NCBI RefSeq assembly: GCF_036016755.1
Contig: NZ_JAYXIH010000007.1
Span: 62,001-126,000 of the forward strand
Length of the DNA stretch: 64,000 bases
Origin: Aurantimonas coralicida_A
GTDB taxonomy: Bacteria > Pseudomonadota > Alphaproteobacteria > Rhizobiales > Rhizobiaceae
Reading direction: 5' to 3'
Shown: in pieces, positions 26,532-35,073 of the stretch
How positions within the stretch are numbered: the stretch's first letter is position 1
Layout of the letters: each line of letters opens with the position of its first letter
Translations under genes and position numbers: made by a program
The notes under the pieces: model-generated
What the model was told of the DNA's origin: nothing
Database searches by the model: none
What the model saw: only the letters and a program-made list of their open reading frames with translations

Positions 26532-27124
26532 AGAAACCCTCCATCCCAATCCGGGGCTTTGACACCAACCAGGCCATCAACGTTCCATGAACGCTCTAGC
26601 ATGCGACAAATATCTCGAAAAGATTGCGGCTCGGTTTCGATCGGAGCCGCGTTCGGTAAGTTTTCAGCTTTTGAAAACGCCAACGCCCCTATCCTGGCAT
26701 TGTCGCGGCAGAAGTGGATGTGTGAGCCGGAAATTTCCGGGGCAAGCTGGAATCGTCTCCAGAATTTGTTGCCGTGCGGAGCGGGTGGGAGAAAGTCGAC
26801 GCGTGATATGCATACCCACTGTTCGACCTCTAGCACTTCCAGTGTGGCAGTGATGTCTGCCATCTTACGATTTTCCCATGCGGTGACCCGAAGTCGCAAC
26901 CCCTCAATGGTGGTCCCTGTCTCGTCGCTGAGGGTCACAAGCAAAACCGTGCGCTTCGCCTGGACCGATTTGAATGGCTTCGGCTGCCCGTGTTTTGGCT
27001 TGGGCGGTTTGGTGACGGGCTGAGGTATCCAGTGGGGATAGCCGAAAAGGATCTTGCGCCGCGCTTCTAACTCGCACCATCCACTGAGGCGCGCCCGTTC
27101 GGCAGAACTATCGGCCACACGCAC
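26525..27124 (-). CDS. Unknown protein, first gene of the leftward pair
   Basis: 199 residues from a GTG at 27124 (a second GTG at 27118 is possible). Notable segments are a basic, proline-rich stretch VTKPPKPKHGQPKPFKSV, a beta-rich middle, and a conserved-looking SGSHIHFCRDNARIGALAF...SFRDICRMLERSWNV. The GSHIHFCRDN core with two histidines and a cysteine could bind metal or be catalytic. I recognise no family with confidence. It is transcribed against all its neighbours and coupled to the DUF1828-like gene, as cargo operons often are. Confidence 0.6.
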   Translation of the reverse strand: MRVADSSAERARLSGWCELEARRKILFGYPHWIPQPVTKPPKPKHGQPKPFKSVQAKRTVLLVTLSDETGTTIEGLRLRVTAWENRKMADITATLEVLEVEQWVCISRVDFLPPAPHGNKFWRRFQLAPEISGSHIHFCRDNARIGALAFSKAENLPNAAPIETEPQSFRDICRMLERSWNVDGLVGVKAPDWDGGFLC

Positions 27125-27190
27125 TGTTGTTCATTCCGGCCCCCCGCCCGCCTATCCAGTCAGTTGAACGGCAGGCCGTTACAAAGCAAC

Positions 27191-27245
27191 GTGTCCAGTG
27201 GCGTGAACTCGCCAAATGTCCAAACATGTCCAGACGTGTCGAATG
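27191..27245. repeat. TGTCCA decanucleotide repeats in a divergent spacer
   Basis: Three adjacent 10-base units ATGTCCAAAC, ATGTCCAGAC and GTGTCGAATG (27216-27245), plus a further GTGTCCAGTG at 27191-27200. They lie between the leftward pair and the gene at 27299. A 10-base period places each copy on one DNA face, so this is probably an operator. The ribbon-helix-helix-like protein encoded just downstream is the natural candidate to bind it. Confidence 0.5.
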
Positions 27246-27298
27246 TTCATCGGCAGGCGATCCTGCTCCAATTGGCTCAACAGTCGATGGAGCATGCA

Positions 27299-27529
27299 AT
27301 GGCGAACAGCCCCGAAACTCACGCGGTCAATCTCTTTCTGAACGGCGGCCGCGTCACGTCCGGTTTCCGCAGCAGCCTATTCGATGCGGCCAATCGCGCC
27401 GGCATGTCGGTGAACGAGTTCGTCATCACCGCAGCGGCCGAAAAGCTGATGCAGCGCGGCACCGAATTTCCCGGCGTCTTTCGCAAAGGCGATCTGTCGC
27501 CCACTTGCGACCGGGCGAGGGCGGCTTGA
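27299..27529 (+). CDS. Small ribbon-helix-helix-like protein
   Basis: 76 residues from the ATG at 27299, with GGAG six bases upstream. AVNLFLNGGRVTSGFRSSLFDAANRAGMSVNEFVITAAAEKLMQRG shows the beta strand followed by two helices of Arc/MetJ-like DNA-binding proteins. The stop overlaps the next start (TGATG). It probably represses its own promoter through the adjacent 10-base repeats; this is inference. Confidence 0.6.
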   Translation: MANSPETHAVNLFLNGGRVTSGFRSSLFDAANRAGMSVNEFVITAAAEKLMQRGTEFPGVFRKGDLSPTCDRARAA

Positions 27530-27879
27530 TGGCGGAGGCAGATCTAGACCATCTGATCGAGGCGTCCCGCGTGGAGATGCTGCGGGTGGTCGACGCGCTT
27601 CTGGCGCTCCAGACCTCCGACGACCTGATGCAAGCGATGCGCGAAAGCCTCGATGTTTCGGCCGATCTGCAAACGACTGCTTTCGCGGAATCCCGTCAGA
27701 TCTATCAGGACCTGGCGAGCGACGGCGTTTCTGCGGACAAGCTCCTGGCGCTGCATCTGGCCTCGATGCGGCATGGCGCCGGCGCGGTATGCAAGACACT
27801 GACGGAAGGGTGCTGCCATCAGGCGGCGGAAATGGCCTTCGACCATATTGCTGGTGGGGAGCCTGTCGGAAATGCCTAA
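27529..27879 (+). CDS. Hypothetical helical protein
   Basis: 116 residues, all-helical by composition (DLDHLIEASRVEMLRVVDALLALQTSDDLMQAM...), with cysteines only near the C-terminus (VCKTLTEGCCHQ). Coupled to the preceding gene by TGATG. No family recognised; it precedes the ejection-like gene set. Confidence 0.55.
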   Translation: MAEADLDHLIEASRVEMLRVVDALLALQTSDDLMQAMRESLDVSADLQTTAFAESRQIYQDLASDGVSADKLLALHLASMRHGAGAVCKTLTEGCCHQAAEMAFDHIAGGEPVGNA

Positions 27880-27937
27880 CTACAGCCCCCATCAGGCGTT
27901 TCATCGTGGGCCTCCTCGATAAAAATAGGGTTATCAC

Positions 27938-29908
27938 ATGAGAGCTTCTAGCGTCATCGACGTTATTCTGGGCGAGGCCGGCTGGAAAGGCGGGCGCGAC
28001 GCGCGCTTTGAAGACATGAAGGCGATTGCGTCTGTCGTGGTCAATCGGGCGAAGGCGCTCGGCGTATCGATGGAAGATGTTGTCCAGCGGACTAGCGAAT
28101 TCAACGCGTACAACAAACCGTTGCCGTCCGGCGTCAACGCCTATCGTAATCTGGCCGAAAAGGCGGTCAAGGACGTTCTGGAAAACGGTTCGGTGCATAA
28201 GGCAACCTTCTACGCCACGCCGGATTATACCCAAAACCTCCCCAAAGGCCTGAAGGAAATTACACGCACCAAGGGCCACGTCTATTTCACCGATCCCCAA
28301 AAGCGCGCGATCAAGACGCGCATCGGCACGAAGCCGGCCGACTACGGCAAGATCACATCCGGCCCGCTCCGCTCGGTCGACAGGCCCCCCGTTCCGGGCC
28401 TCCAGCCATATAATCCAATCGCGCGGCAGGAAGAGATCAATAACAGGCGCGTCGCGACAATGCGCCTTGGCGGTGCGCTCGCGCCCACGCAGCGCCCTGC
28501 CGGCATGGGAACGCCAATGCCGAAGCCGACGCAGCGCGCCAGCCTTCCTGGCCGCCCCGGCCTGCCGACGCCGACCTCCCGGCCGGAACCGCCGCAGCGC
28601 ACTAACTTCGCCGGACCCGCCGGCAGCCCACGCTCGCAACAGGCCGGCTTGCTCGACGTGCCGGAATCCGTTCGGGACCGCATGGCGCCGCAACCGGCTT
28701 CGCTCCCCGCGTCCGTCCAGCAGCGCATGAACGGCTTCCCGGATCGCCCGACATTGCCGGACCTTCCTGCCGCGTCACGCATGATCGCCGGCACGGCTCC
28801 GAGCGTCACACCATCGCCGATGACCCGCGCCGATGCGCAAAACCTTCCGGCTGGCGTGATGGATCGCATGGCAGGGTTTGACGCCGCTCCCACGCCAACC
28901 GCCCGCCCTTCGATGATGGATCGCGCCGCCGGGCTTTTCAGCATGGACGCCAAGGCCGCGACAATTCCGGGCGCAGCTCGGCTTTCGCCTGATGACCGGA
29001 TTGCGCAGGCAACGCAACATGGCGCGCAGGGCTCCTGGGCACCAACCGGGGCAACAGGATCATGGGCCCCGGCTCCGACCTCACGCCCGAATTTCGCCGG
29101 GCCGGCGGGAAGTCCCCGCGCCGCTGGCGTGCCGGACTATCAGGCGCCATCGGCCAGGCCCTATTCGCCGCCTCCTTCAAGCTACCAGTCGCCAGCCTTT
29201 TCGACGGCTATGCCGCAGATCGACGCGCTCGGGCAGCCGCCCATCCCCGGCCTGCAACGAGCACCGACGCCGCCGTCCTATCAATCAGCGCCGCCGTCCT
29301 ACCCCGCCCCGCGGGAAGTCGCGGCCGCTCCGCGTGTTGCCGGGCCAGTGGGGCAAGTCAGGCAGGACGAACAGCCGCAGCGCGGGAATATCCCGACTGG
29401 CAGTTACGTGTCGCCGGAGCAGCGCATGGCCGATATGGTAGCGCGCTCGCGGCCTCAACCGGAAGCTCCTGGCCTGTTCAGCGGCGGGTTCAGCGGCCCG
29501 AAAGGCGTCCTTGGCGGTGCCTTGCTCGGCGGCTCTGTCGGCGGGCTTCCCGGTGCCTTGCTGGGCGGGCTGCTAGGCAGTCAGTCGGTGCGCTCCGGCC
29601 TCGGCCTTGGGGATATGGGGCGCGACAGCTTCCAGAACGATTGGTCGCCGGCGGTCAATCCTGGCGGCGGCGTCGTCGTCAACGGCGCGGGGCGCCCGAC
29701 CTATTCCCTCGCCAACGGCAGCACGACCACGCCAACCGGCACGCCTTACGATCCATGGTCCGGGATGCGCGGAAATGTCGGGGTTTCAGCCGCTCCTCAA
29801 GAGATCGGGTTTTTCGAGAGCATGTTCGGCAAGCGGCGGGCGTCCAGCGGCGGGCGCGGCGGCGGCATAGGTCCGGGCGGTTCCGGCCCGGCTGATCCAT
29901 CCAGATAA
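27938..29908 (+). CDS. Virion-associated SleB-like cell-wall hydrolase with long Pro-rich tail
   Basis: 656 residues. The N-terminal 130 resemble the SleB/CwlJ Hydrolase_2 fold: VIDVILGEAGWKGGRDARFEDMKAIASVVVNRAKALG, with the candidate catalytic Glu at about residue 13, then HKATFYATPDYTQNLPKG. A very long Pro/Ala/Arg-rich unstructured middle (about 150-500) follows. Then come a Gly/Leu-rich hydrophobic segment GVLGGALLGGSVGGLPGALLGGLLGS (about 525-550) able to insert in membranes, and a Gly-rich end. This layout fits a podovirus internal (ejection) protein that cuts murein as DNA enters. No signal peptide. Assignment as an ejection protein is inferred from layout and neighbours. Confidence 0.7.
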   Translation: MRASSVIDVILGEAGWKGGRDARFEDMKAIASVVVNRAKALGVSMEDVVQRTSEFNAYNKPLPSGVNAYRNLAEKAVKDVLENGSVHKATFYATPDYTQNLPKGLKEITRTKGHVYFTDPQKRAIKTRIGTKPADYGKITSGPLRSVDRPPVPGLQPYNPIARQEEINNRRVATMRLGGALAPTQRPAGMGTPMPKPTQRASLPGRPGLPTPTSRPEPPQRTNFAGPAGSPRSQQAGLLDVPESVRDRMAPQPASLPASVQQRMNGFPDRPTLPDLPAASRMIAGTAPSVTPSPMTRADAQNLPAGVMDRMAGFDAAPTPTARPSMMDRAAGLFSMDAKAATIPGAARLSPDDRIAQATQHGAQGSWAPTGATGSWAPAPTSRPNFAGPAGSPRAAGVPDYQAPSARPYSPPPSSYQSPAFSTAMPQIDALGQPPIPGLQRAPTPPSYQSAPPSYPAPREVAAAPRVAGPVGQVRQDEQPQRGNIPTGSYVSPEQRMADMVARSRPQPEAPGLFSGGFSGPKGVLGGALLGGSVGGLPGALLGGLLGSQSVRSGLGLGDMGRDSFQNDWSPAVNPGGGVVVNGAGRPTYSLANGSTTTPTGTPYDPWSGMRGNVGVSAAPQEIGFFESMFGKRRASSGGRGGGIGPGGSGPADPSR

Positions 29909-29966
29909 ACACGACACCACGCAACAATCCCGGCCCGGCGGCGGTCTTTGGTAAGGGAATAATACG

Positions 29967-31175
29967 ATGGGACTTCTTGACGGCCTATTCAGCGGCGGCG
30001 GATTGCAGGCGCAGGCGCCCGGTTCGGGTTCCGGCGGCGGGTTTATGGACCGGCTGACGCAAATGCAGCAGACCAACCCGGAGGCGTTCATCGCGCTCGG
30101 CGCGGGGCTTATGCGCGGCGACATGGCCGGCGGCGTTCGCCAAATGGGGCAGGCGGTCGGCGACTATCGCGGCGACCAACGGCGTTCGAACCTCCAGCGC
30201 GAAGGCTGGGACCGGCAGGACGACCGCTTTGCGCAAAGCCACGCTCTCGATCAGGCGCGTTTCGACAACACGATTGCGGCGCAAGGCACAGCCCAGGCGC
30301 AGGAGCAACAGCAGTTGAACCAGACGCTCAAATGGGCGGAATCGACTGGCGACCCCGACGTAATGGGCTTGGCTGGCGCCGGCATGTTCGACGAGGCGTT
30401 CAAGGTTTGGAATGTGAAGAAAAACGGCGGTGATTTGCCCACAAGCGTGCAGGAATTCCTGTACGGGCAGAAGAATCCCGACTTCCTCGACTACAAAAGG
30501 TCAACGAAGGGGGGCGTCAACGTCAACGTTGGCGACGGGGCGCCAGAACTTGGCAAGTTGAGCACTGATTATGGCTATTTGCTTGATCCAGAAACCCGTC
30601 AGCCTGTAATCGATCCTTCGACCAATCTTCCGATGTCGTCAGCTATCCCCGGTAGTCCGGCATGGCAGGACCAGCAGCAGGCCCAAGCTAAAGCGGCGGC
30701 ATCTGCCGGGAGTCGTCAAACCTCTACTGATACTGTCACCACTGCCGCACAGCGCGCGCGCGATGCCTTGACGGGCGGAATGCCCGCAACCGGCACGGTC
30801 GGCAATATCATGGCGAATTTGCCTGAATCCAACGCGGCGGAAATTCGGCGCCAGACGGAAGTGCTCCAGGCGACGGCGAAATTCGACAACCTGCAAATGA
30901 TGCGGGCGAATTCTCCCACAGGTGGCGCGTTGGGTAATGTGTCGGACGCGGAAGGCGCCATGCTTGCGGCAAAGTCGGGCGCGCTGGACCCGAGCAGCCC
31001 TAACTTCCTCCGAGATGTGGACGACTATGAGCGCACGCTGCTTCGCGTCATTCACGGGCCGGCAGCCGGCGATGCGATCTATCAGCAAACCCGTAGCGGT
31101 GCACCGCAAGCGCAGCGACCCGCTAATCCCGGCGCCAATCGAACGTCCAACGGCCTGAACTGGAGCGTACAATAA
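29967..31175 (+). CDS. Podovirus-like internal virion protein (ejection protein)
   Basis: 402 residues beginning MGLLDGLFSGGG, then MDRLTQMQQTNPEAFIALGAGLMRGDMAGGVRQMGQAVGDYRGDQR and a long helical Gln/Arg-rich coil (about 65-125). The middle is mixed and the C-terminus is Ala/Gln-rich with FLRDVDDYERTLLRVIHGP. Short glycine-rich hydrophobic start, coiled coil and no enzymatic motif are usual for phage internal proteins. It has a good ribosome site (AAGGGA) and its TAA overlaps the next ATG by one base. No named family can be assigned from the sequence alone. Confidence 0.6.
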   Translation: MGLLDGLFSGGGLQAQAPGSGSGGGFMDRLTQMQQTNPEAFIALGAGLMRGDMAGGVRQMGQAVGDYRGDQRRSNLQREGWDRQDDRFAQSHALDQARFDNTIAAQGTAQAQEQQQLNQTLKWAESTGDPDVMGLAGAGMFDEAFKVWNVKKNGGDLPTSVQEFLYGQKNPDFLDYKRSTKGGVNVNVGDGAPELGKLSTDYGYLLDPETRQPVIDPSTNLPMSSAIPGSPAWQDQQQAQAKAAASAGSRQTSTDTVTTAAQRARDALTGGMPATGTVGNIMANLPESNAAEIRRQTEVLQATAKFDNLQMMRANSPTGGALGNVSDAEGAMLAAKSGALDPSSPNFLRDVDDYERTLLRVIHGPAAGDAIYQQTRSGAPQAQRPANPGANRTSNGLNWSVQ

Positions 31176-34168
31176 TGGCGACGCTGAACATTGAAGGAAA
31201 GTCGGTCGCGATCGATGACGCATTCCTGAGCCTGTCGCCGGATGAACAGAACCGCACGGTGCAGGAAATCGCCGGGCAGATCGGAATCCAGCCCCAGGCG
31301 GAGGGTTCGGGCCTCGCGATGAACGCCACCGCCGGCATCAATGAAGGGCTCTATGGGACGCTCGGCGCTCCCGTCGATCTGGCGCGCGGGGCGATGAACC
31401 TGGGTATCCGTGGCGTCAACGCGGCGACGGGCGCAGATATCGGGCAGATTCCGAGTGACAGTTTCATGGGCTCGCAGTGGATCGGCGAAAGCCTGGGCGG
31501 CCTATCTCCTGCCATCGATCCTGCGAACACGGTTGCCGACACGACGGGCGAGAAGGTGGCGCGCGGCGTCGGTCAGGGCGTCGGGTACACGGTGGCGCCA
31601 CAGGCTGCTGCCGGTGCCCTGATGCGCGGCGGTCAGCTTTCCGGGCAGGCTGCACAGACCGCCGGTCAGATTCTCGGGCGAACGGAATCGACCGGGGCTG
31701 TCGCAGGCAATGCGGCGATTGGCGGTCTTTCGGGTGGCGGCGCTTCGGCCGCAATGGAAGCCGCGCCCGAACAATGGAAGCCGTTGGCGGGTCTCGCTGG
31801 CGGTCTGGCGGCCGGTACGGCTGGCGTCGCGGCGGCGGGTGTTCCTGGCCTTACCCGGCAGGGCGCAAGGGCGGCACGAGACTATGCCGCTCCCATGACG
31901 GCGAAAGGCCGTGAGCGAATGGCCGGCGAAATGCTGCGCTCGGGCACTGCCGATCCGCAGGCCGCGCGGCAGGCAATCGACGCGGGGAATCTCGACATTC
32001 TGCCGGGCTCGAAACCGACGACGTTTCAGGCGACCGGCGACATGGGGCTCGGCGCGATGGAGCGGACGGCGGCGACACGTCGGCCGGATCTGTTCCAGCA
32101 GCGGCGAGCTGACCAGAACGCGGTGCGTGTCGGCGCGATGGAAGGAATCGAGCGAGGGGGCGCGCCGGAAAAGGTCGCGGCTGTTGTGCGGTCTCGCCTC
32201 CAGCAGATCGATCGCGCCACGCAAGACATCCTTGACCGGGCCACAGGGGCGGCCCGTGGCAGCGCCGACGACCTTGGCCGGGGGATGACGCCGGAAGATG
32301 CCGGAACTTCTCTGCGGGGCTCTCTCGAAGCCGCACGAGCACAAGCCAAGGAAGCCGAACGTGCGTTGTGGAACGCGGTCGATCCTGACGGATCGCTTGT
32401 CGCGCCTGCGGACAAGTTGCGGACGCAGGCTTCGCAGTTGCTGGAGACCATGCCCTCCACCGAGCGCCGGCCGTCCGGCGAGGAGGCTGCCATATTCGAG
32501 ACGATCGGTGGCCTGAACCAGGTTGCGCCCTTCGCGGATATCGCCGCCTTACGTTCCCGCCTGAGTGATGCTTTGAAGGTCGAACGGCGGACAAATGGCG
32601 AGACGCGTACCTACCGCCGACTGTCGATGCTCCGCGGGGCATTGGAGGACGACCTTTCCGCTGCTATCTCTACGAAGGTGGCGCAGGAAGCCGATGCGGT
32701 TGCACGCGGCGCGATGAGCGCAGACGAAACAATGCTGGCACGCTTCGAAGCCAAGCGGGAAAACTGGTTTGCCGAACGACAAGCGCAAGCAAGGGATCAA
32801 GGCGGTGGAGTTGGTTCTGTCGGATATGGAGCCGGCGGACAGATTGCCGTTCCTGGCGTATCTGGAGCAAGAGGCCAAACGGGAAGGCAATCTTCAGGAC
32901 CTTCGAGCAATCCGCGACTATCGGGAGATGGCCTCCCGTCCAACTTCGACGAAGCCGCCCGAGAGCGACTGACGGCCGCCACCACGGCTACCCGCGAACG
33001 CGCTGGCACCTTCGACAATCGCCAACTCAGCCCGCTCCGCCGCCGTCCCGCCAAGAATGCCCCCTATGACATGACGGCTTCGGCTGTTCCCGGACGCGTG
33101 TTCTCGCCGGGTCCGAAGGGCTTCGAAAATGTCCAGGCCTATCGCAAGGCGGTCGGCGATCAGGGCGCCATGGATGCGCTGGAAGGCTATGCGGTCGATC
33201 GTATCAGCAAGGCGGCGATGCGCGAGGACGGTACGCTTGATCCGGGCCGGCTCGCCTCCTGGCGCAAGATGCACGCGGATGCTCTCCGGGCCTTCCCTGA
33301 CCTCGATCGCCGCATTGCCAATGCCGGCGCGGCTTCGGAGACCGTGGCAAGGATCGCGGCACAGCGGAAAGCGGCGCTCGATGCTGCGCAGGAGGGCATT
33401 CTCGGGCGGCTGCTCAGGCTCGACGATCCGGCAGACGTAAAGCGCACGGTTGGCGCGGTGTTCTCGGCGCAGGACGGCGTAAAGCGAATGCGGACTATCC
33501 GGCAGGCCATCGGCGACAACAAGGAGGCAAAGCAGGGACTTCGCAAGGCGGTCGCGGATTACATGGCCGAGCGCTTCGTCGGGAACACGGAGGCAGGCAC
33601 CTCTGGCGTCGGCACGATGAAATCCGACACGTTCCAGAACTTCGTCCGGCAGAACAGCTTTGCCCTGAGTGAGGCCGGGTTCTCGGGCGAGGAAATCAAG
33701 CTGATGCAGCGGGTCGCGGAAGATCTGCAGCGAGCCACTCGCTCGATTGCCGCGGTGCGCATACCTGGGCAGTCGAACACGGCGCAGGACATCATGGCGG
33801 CATCGAAAGGCAAGATTACGCAGACGATCCTGGACCGGATGATTGCCGCGGTATCGGGTGCCGGTGGCTTCATGGTCGGCAATGTGGGGGGCGGCCTGTC
33901 GGCCTATGTCGGCGCTGAAACGATGATGGCGCTGCGCCATGCCGGGCTGGAAACGATTGACGACATCGTTGCCGATGCGCTGCTTAATCCGGCAAGGGCT
34001 CGCGTACTCCTGACGGAGCCGGCGAAGCAGGCAGAACGGGGCACGCTCAAGATGCTGGCCCGGCTCTATCGTCAGGCGGCGGTTTCGACCGCGGCCGTCT
34101 CCTCCGATCAGAACGGCCGGGACAAGCCACTGCAGATCGATGTCCCGTGGGGTGGGCCTCGCCATTGA
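31175..34168 (+). CDS. Very large internal virion / DNA-injection-like protein
   Basis: 997 residues, the longest gene of the element. The start, MATLNIEGKSVAIDDAFLSLSPDEQNRTVQEIAGQIGI, is typical of phage structural proteins that carry this short N-terminal module. Gly/Ala-rich hydrophobic regions at about 95-245 and 885-935 could span membranes, and the long intervening part is helical. A Gly/Ser-rich linker lies near 545-590. Podovirus ejection proteins of similar size form a trans-envelope channel. No lysozyme or other catalytic motif is evident. The intact 3-kb frame suggests recent or ongoing selection. Confidence 0.65.
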   Translation: MATLNIEGKSVAIDDAFLSLSPDEQNRTVQEIAGQIGIQPQAEGSGLAMNATAGINEGLYGTLGAPVDLARGAMNLGIRGVNAATGADIGQIPSDSFMGSQWIGESLGGLSPAIDPANTVADTTGEKVARGVGQGVGYTVAPQAAAGALMRGGQLSGQAAQTAGQILGRTESTGAVAGNAAIGGLSGGGASAAMEAAPEQWKPLAGLAGGLAAGTAGVAAAGVPGLTRQGARAARDYAAPMTAKGRERMAGEMLRSGTADPQAARQAIDAGNLDILPGSKPTTFQATGDMGLGAMERTAATRRPDLFQQRRADQNAVRVGAMEGIERGGAPEKVAAVVRSRLQQIDRATQDILDRATGAARGSADDLGRGMTPEDAGTSLRGSLEAARAQAKEAERALWNAVDPDGSLVAPADKLRTQASQLLETMPSTERRPSGEEAAIFETIGGLNQVAPFADIAALRSRLSDALKVERRTNGETRTYRRLSMLRGALEDDLSAAISTKVAQEADAVARGAMSADETMLARFEAKRENWFAERQAQARDQGGGVGSVGYGAGGQIAVPGVSGARGQTGRQSSGPSSNPRLSGDGLPSNFDEAARERLTAATTATRERAGTFDNRQLSPLRRRPAKNAPYDMTASAVPGRVFSPGPKGFENVQAYRKAVGDQGAMDALEGYAVDRISKAAMREDGTLDPGRLASWRKMHADALRAFPDLDRRIANAGAASETVARIAAQRKAALDAAQEGILGRLLRLDDPADVKRTVGAVFSAQDGVKRMRTIRQAIGDNKEAKQGLRKAVADYMAERFVGNTEAGTSGVGTMKSDTFQNFVRQNSFALSEAGFSGEEIKLMQRVAEDLQRATRSIAAVRIPGQSNTAQDIMAASKGKITQTILDRMIAAVSGAGGFMVGNVGGGLSAYVGAETMMALRHAGLETIDDIVADALLNPARARVLLTEPAKQAERGTLKMLARLYRQAAVSTAAVSSDQNGRDKPLQIDVPWGGPRH

Positions 34169-34254
34169 CGGTCGGCGGTCATATCCATGCCGCCCTGCCG
34201 GCGGTACTCACGGCGGCGTCGATGCTGACAGTCGCAGTCTTCGTGTTCATCTGA
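34165..34254 (+). CDS. Possible 29-residue single-span membrane peptide
   Basis: A short frame from a TTG that overlaps the previous stop, encoding GHIHAALPAVLTAASMLTVAVFVFI, a clear hydrophobic span. It fills most of the gap between the large gene and the DUF5681 gene. Small membrane peptides at this place in phages can be lysis or ejection accessories. It has no strong ribosome site and could be chance. Confidence 0.3.
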   Translation: MTVGGHIHAALPAVLTAASMLTVAVFVFI

Positions 34255-34264
34255 AGGGATCGTC

Positions 34265-34684
34265 ATGGGCAAGGTACGAGATAGCGACGGGCAGGCGGCT
34301 GAACCTACAGCCGAAAAGCAGCCGGCGCACCTCCGCGACGACCTCAAGTTCAAGCCAGGCCAGAGCGGCAATCCTCAGGGCCGTCCCAAAGGCTCGCGCA
34401 ACAAGCTCAGCGAAGCGTTCATCGAGGCGATGTATGACGACTTCGAGGCGCATGGCGTCTCGGCAATCGTTGAGGTGCGCGAGACCAAGCCTGACGCCTA
34501 TCTCAAGGTCATCGCATCGATCCTGCCGCGCGATCTGAACGTCAACGTGAACCACATGGACGATATGACGGATGACGAGCTTATCGAGCGCATCCGGGCT
34601 CTCGACGCTACCATCCGACCTTTCCTCGATGCTGGTGGAACGGCTGAAGATGACGGCAGAGATCAAACGCCGCTTAAGCACTAA
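34265..34684 (+). CDS. DUF5681 domain protein (terminase-associated type)
   Basis: 139 residues with the DUF5681 signature FKPGQSGNPQGRPKGSRNKLSEAF (about 29-52), then helices and ASILPRDLNVNVNHMDDMTDDELIERIRALDATIRPFL. In phages such proteins usually sit directly before the large terminase gene and are candidates for its small DNA-recognising partner. Here no terminase follows; the frame after the stop holds a decayed fragment. Good Shine-Dalgarno (AAGGGAT) before the ATG. Confidence 0.8.
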   Translation: MGKVRDSDGQAAEPTAEKQPAHLRDDLKFKPGQSGNPQGRPKGSRNKLSEAFIEAMYDDFEAHGVSAIVEVRETKPDAYLKVIASILPRDLNVNVNHMDDMTDDELIERIRALDATIRPFLDAGGTAEDDGRDQTPLKH

Positions 34685-34705
34685 CCGCCTGCGGGCATAT
34701 CGACC

Positions 34706-34876
34706 TTGAGGGCGGTTACCACCGCGCTCTCCTGCATCGCCAAAGCAGCCGCATCGGGACAGATCGCGCCGAGCGAAGCGCAGAGCCTTGCCGCTATCGT
34801 CGAGGCGCAGCGAAAGGCCATCGAGACCGGCGAAATCCTGGAGCGACTGGAGGCACTGGAGAAGGCCGCGAAATAG
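34706..34876 (+). pseudogene. Fragment of a DUF5681-type C-terminus
   Basis: In the same frame as the preceding gene, beyond its stop, the DNA encodes LRAVTTALSCIAKAAASGQIAPSEAQSLAAIVEAQRKAIETGEILERLEALEKAAK. The pattern G-I-P-E-A-L-V-R-A-E-RL--LE recurs at the C-terminus of chromosomal-type DUF5681 proteins. There is no good start or ribosome site. It looks like the stump of another gene left by a deletion that also removed what followed. The rest of 34685-35073 contains only the terminator at 34928. Confidence 0.5.
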
Positions 34877-34927
34877 AAACCCGCTTGTTTCGCGAGAAGC
34901 AGGCGATCCCCTGTCCGGCGTTCGTGG

Positions 34928-34961
34928 GCCCGGTGTCTCCCGCGTGGAGCGCCGGGCTTTT
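34928..34961 (+). terminator. Rho-independent terminator
   Basis: Stem GCCCGG (34928-34933) / CCGGGC (34952-34957) with an inner CTCC/GGAG pairing, followed by TTTT. It would end the long rightward transcript of the ejection/DUF5681 unit before the leftward repressor genes. Confidence 0.7.
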
Positions 34962-35073
34962 GTCGTGGGTAGGCTCGGCGTGATGAGGTTATTCGGCCGG
35001 CGCCCATGAAAGGCCCGCGGCGAAGATGGCGGCGGAGACGACGAGCCTATCGGCGAGAATGCGAATCAGGGCT

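Noticed and set aside
32769..32972. 67-codon alternative frame inside the 997-residue gene, with plausible-looking sequence
   Set aside because: It starts at a TTG without a ribosome site and overlaps a Gly/Ser-rich linker of the main frame, where a second frame can look protein-like by chance.
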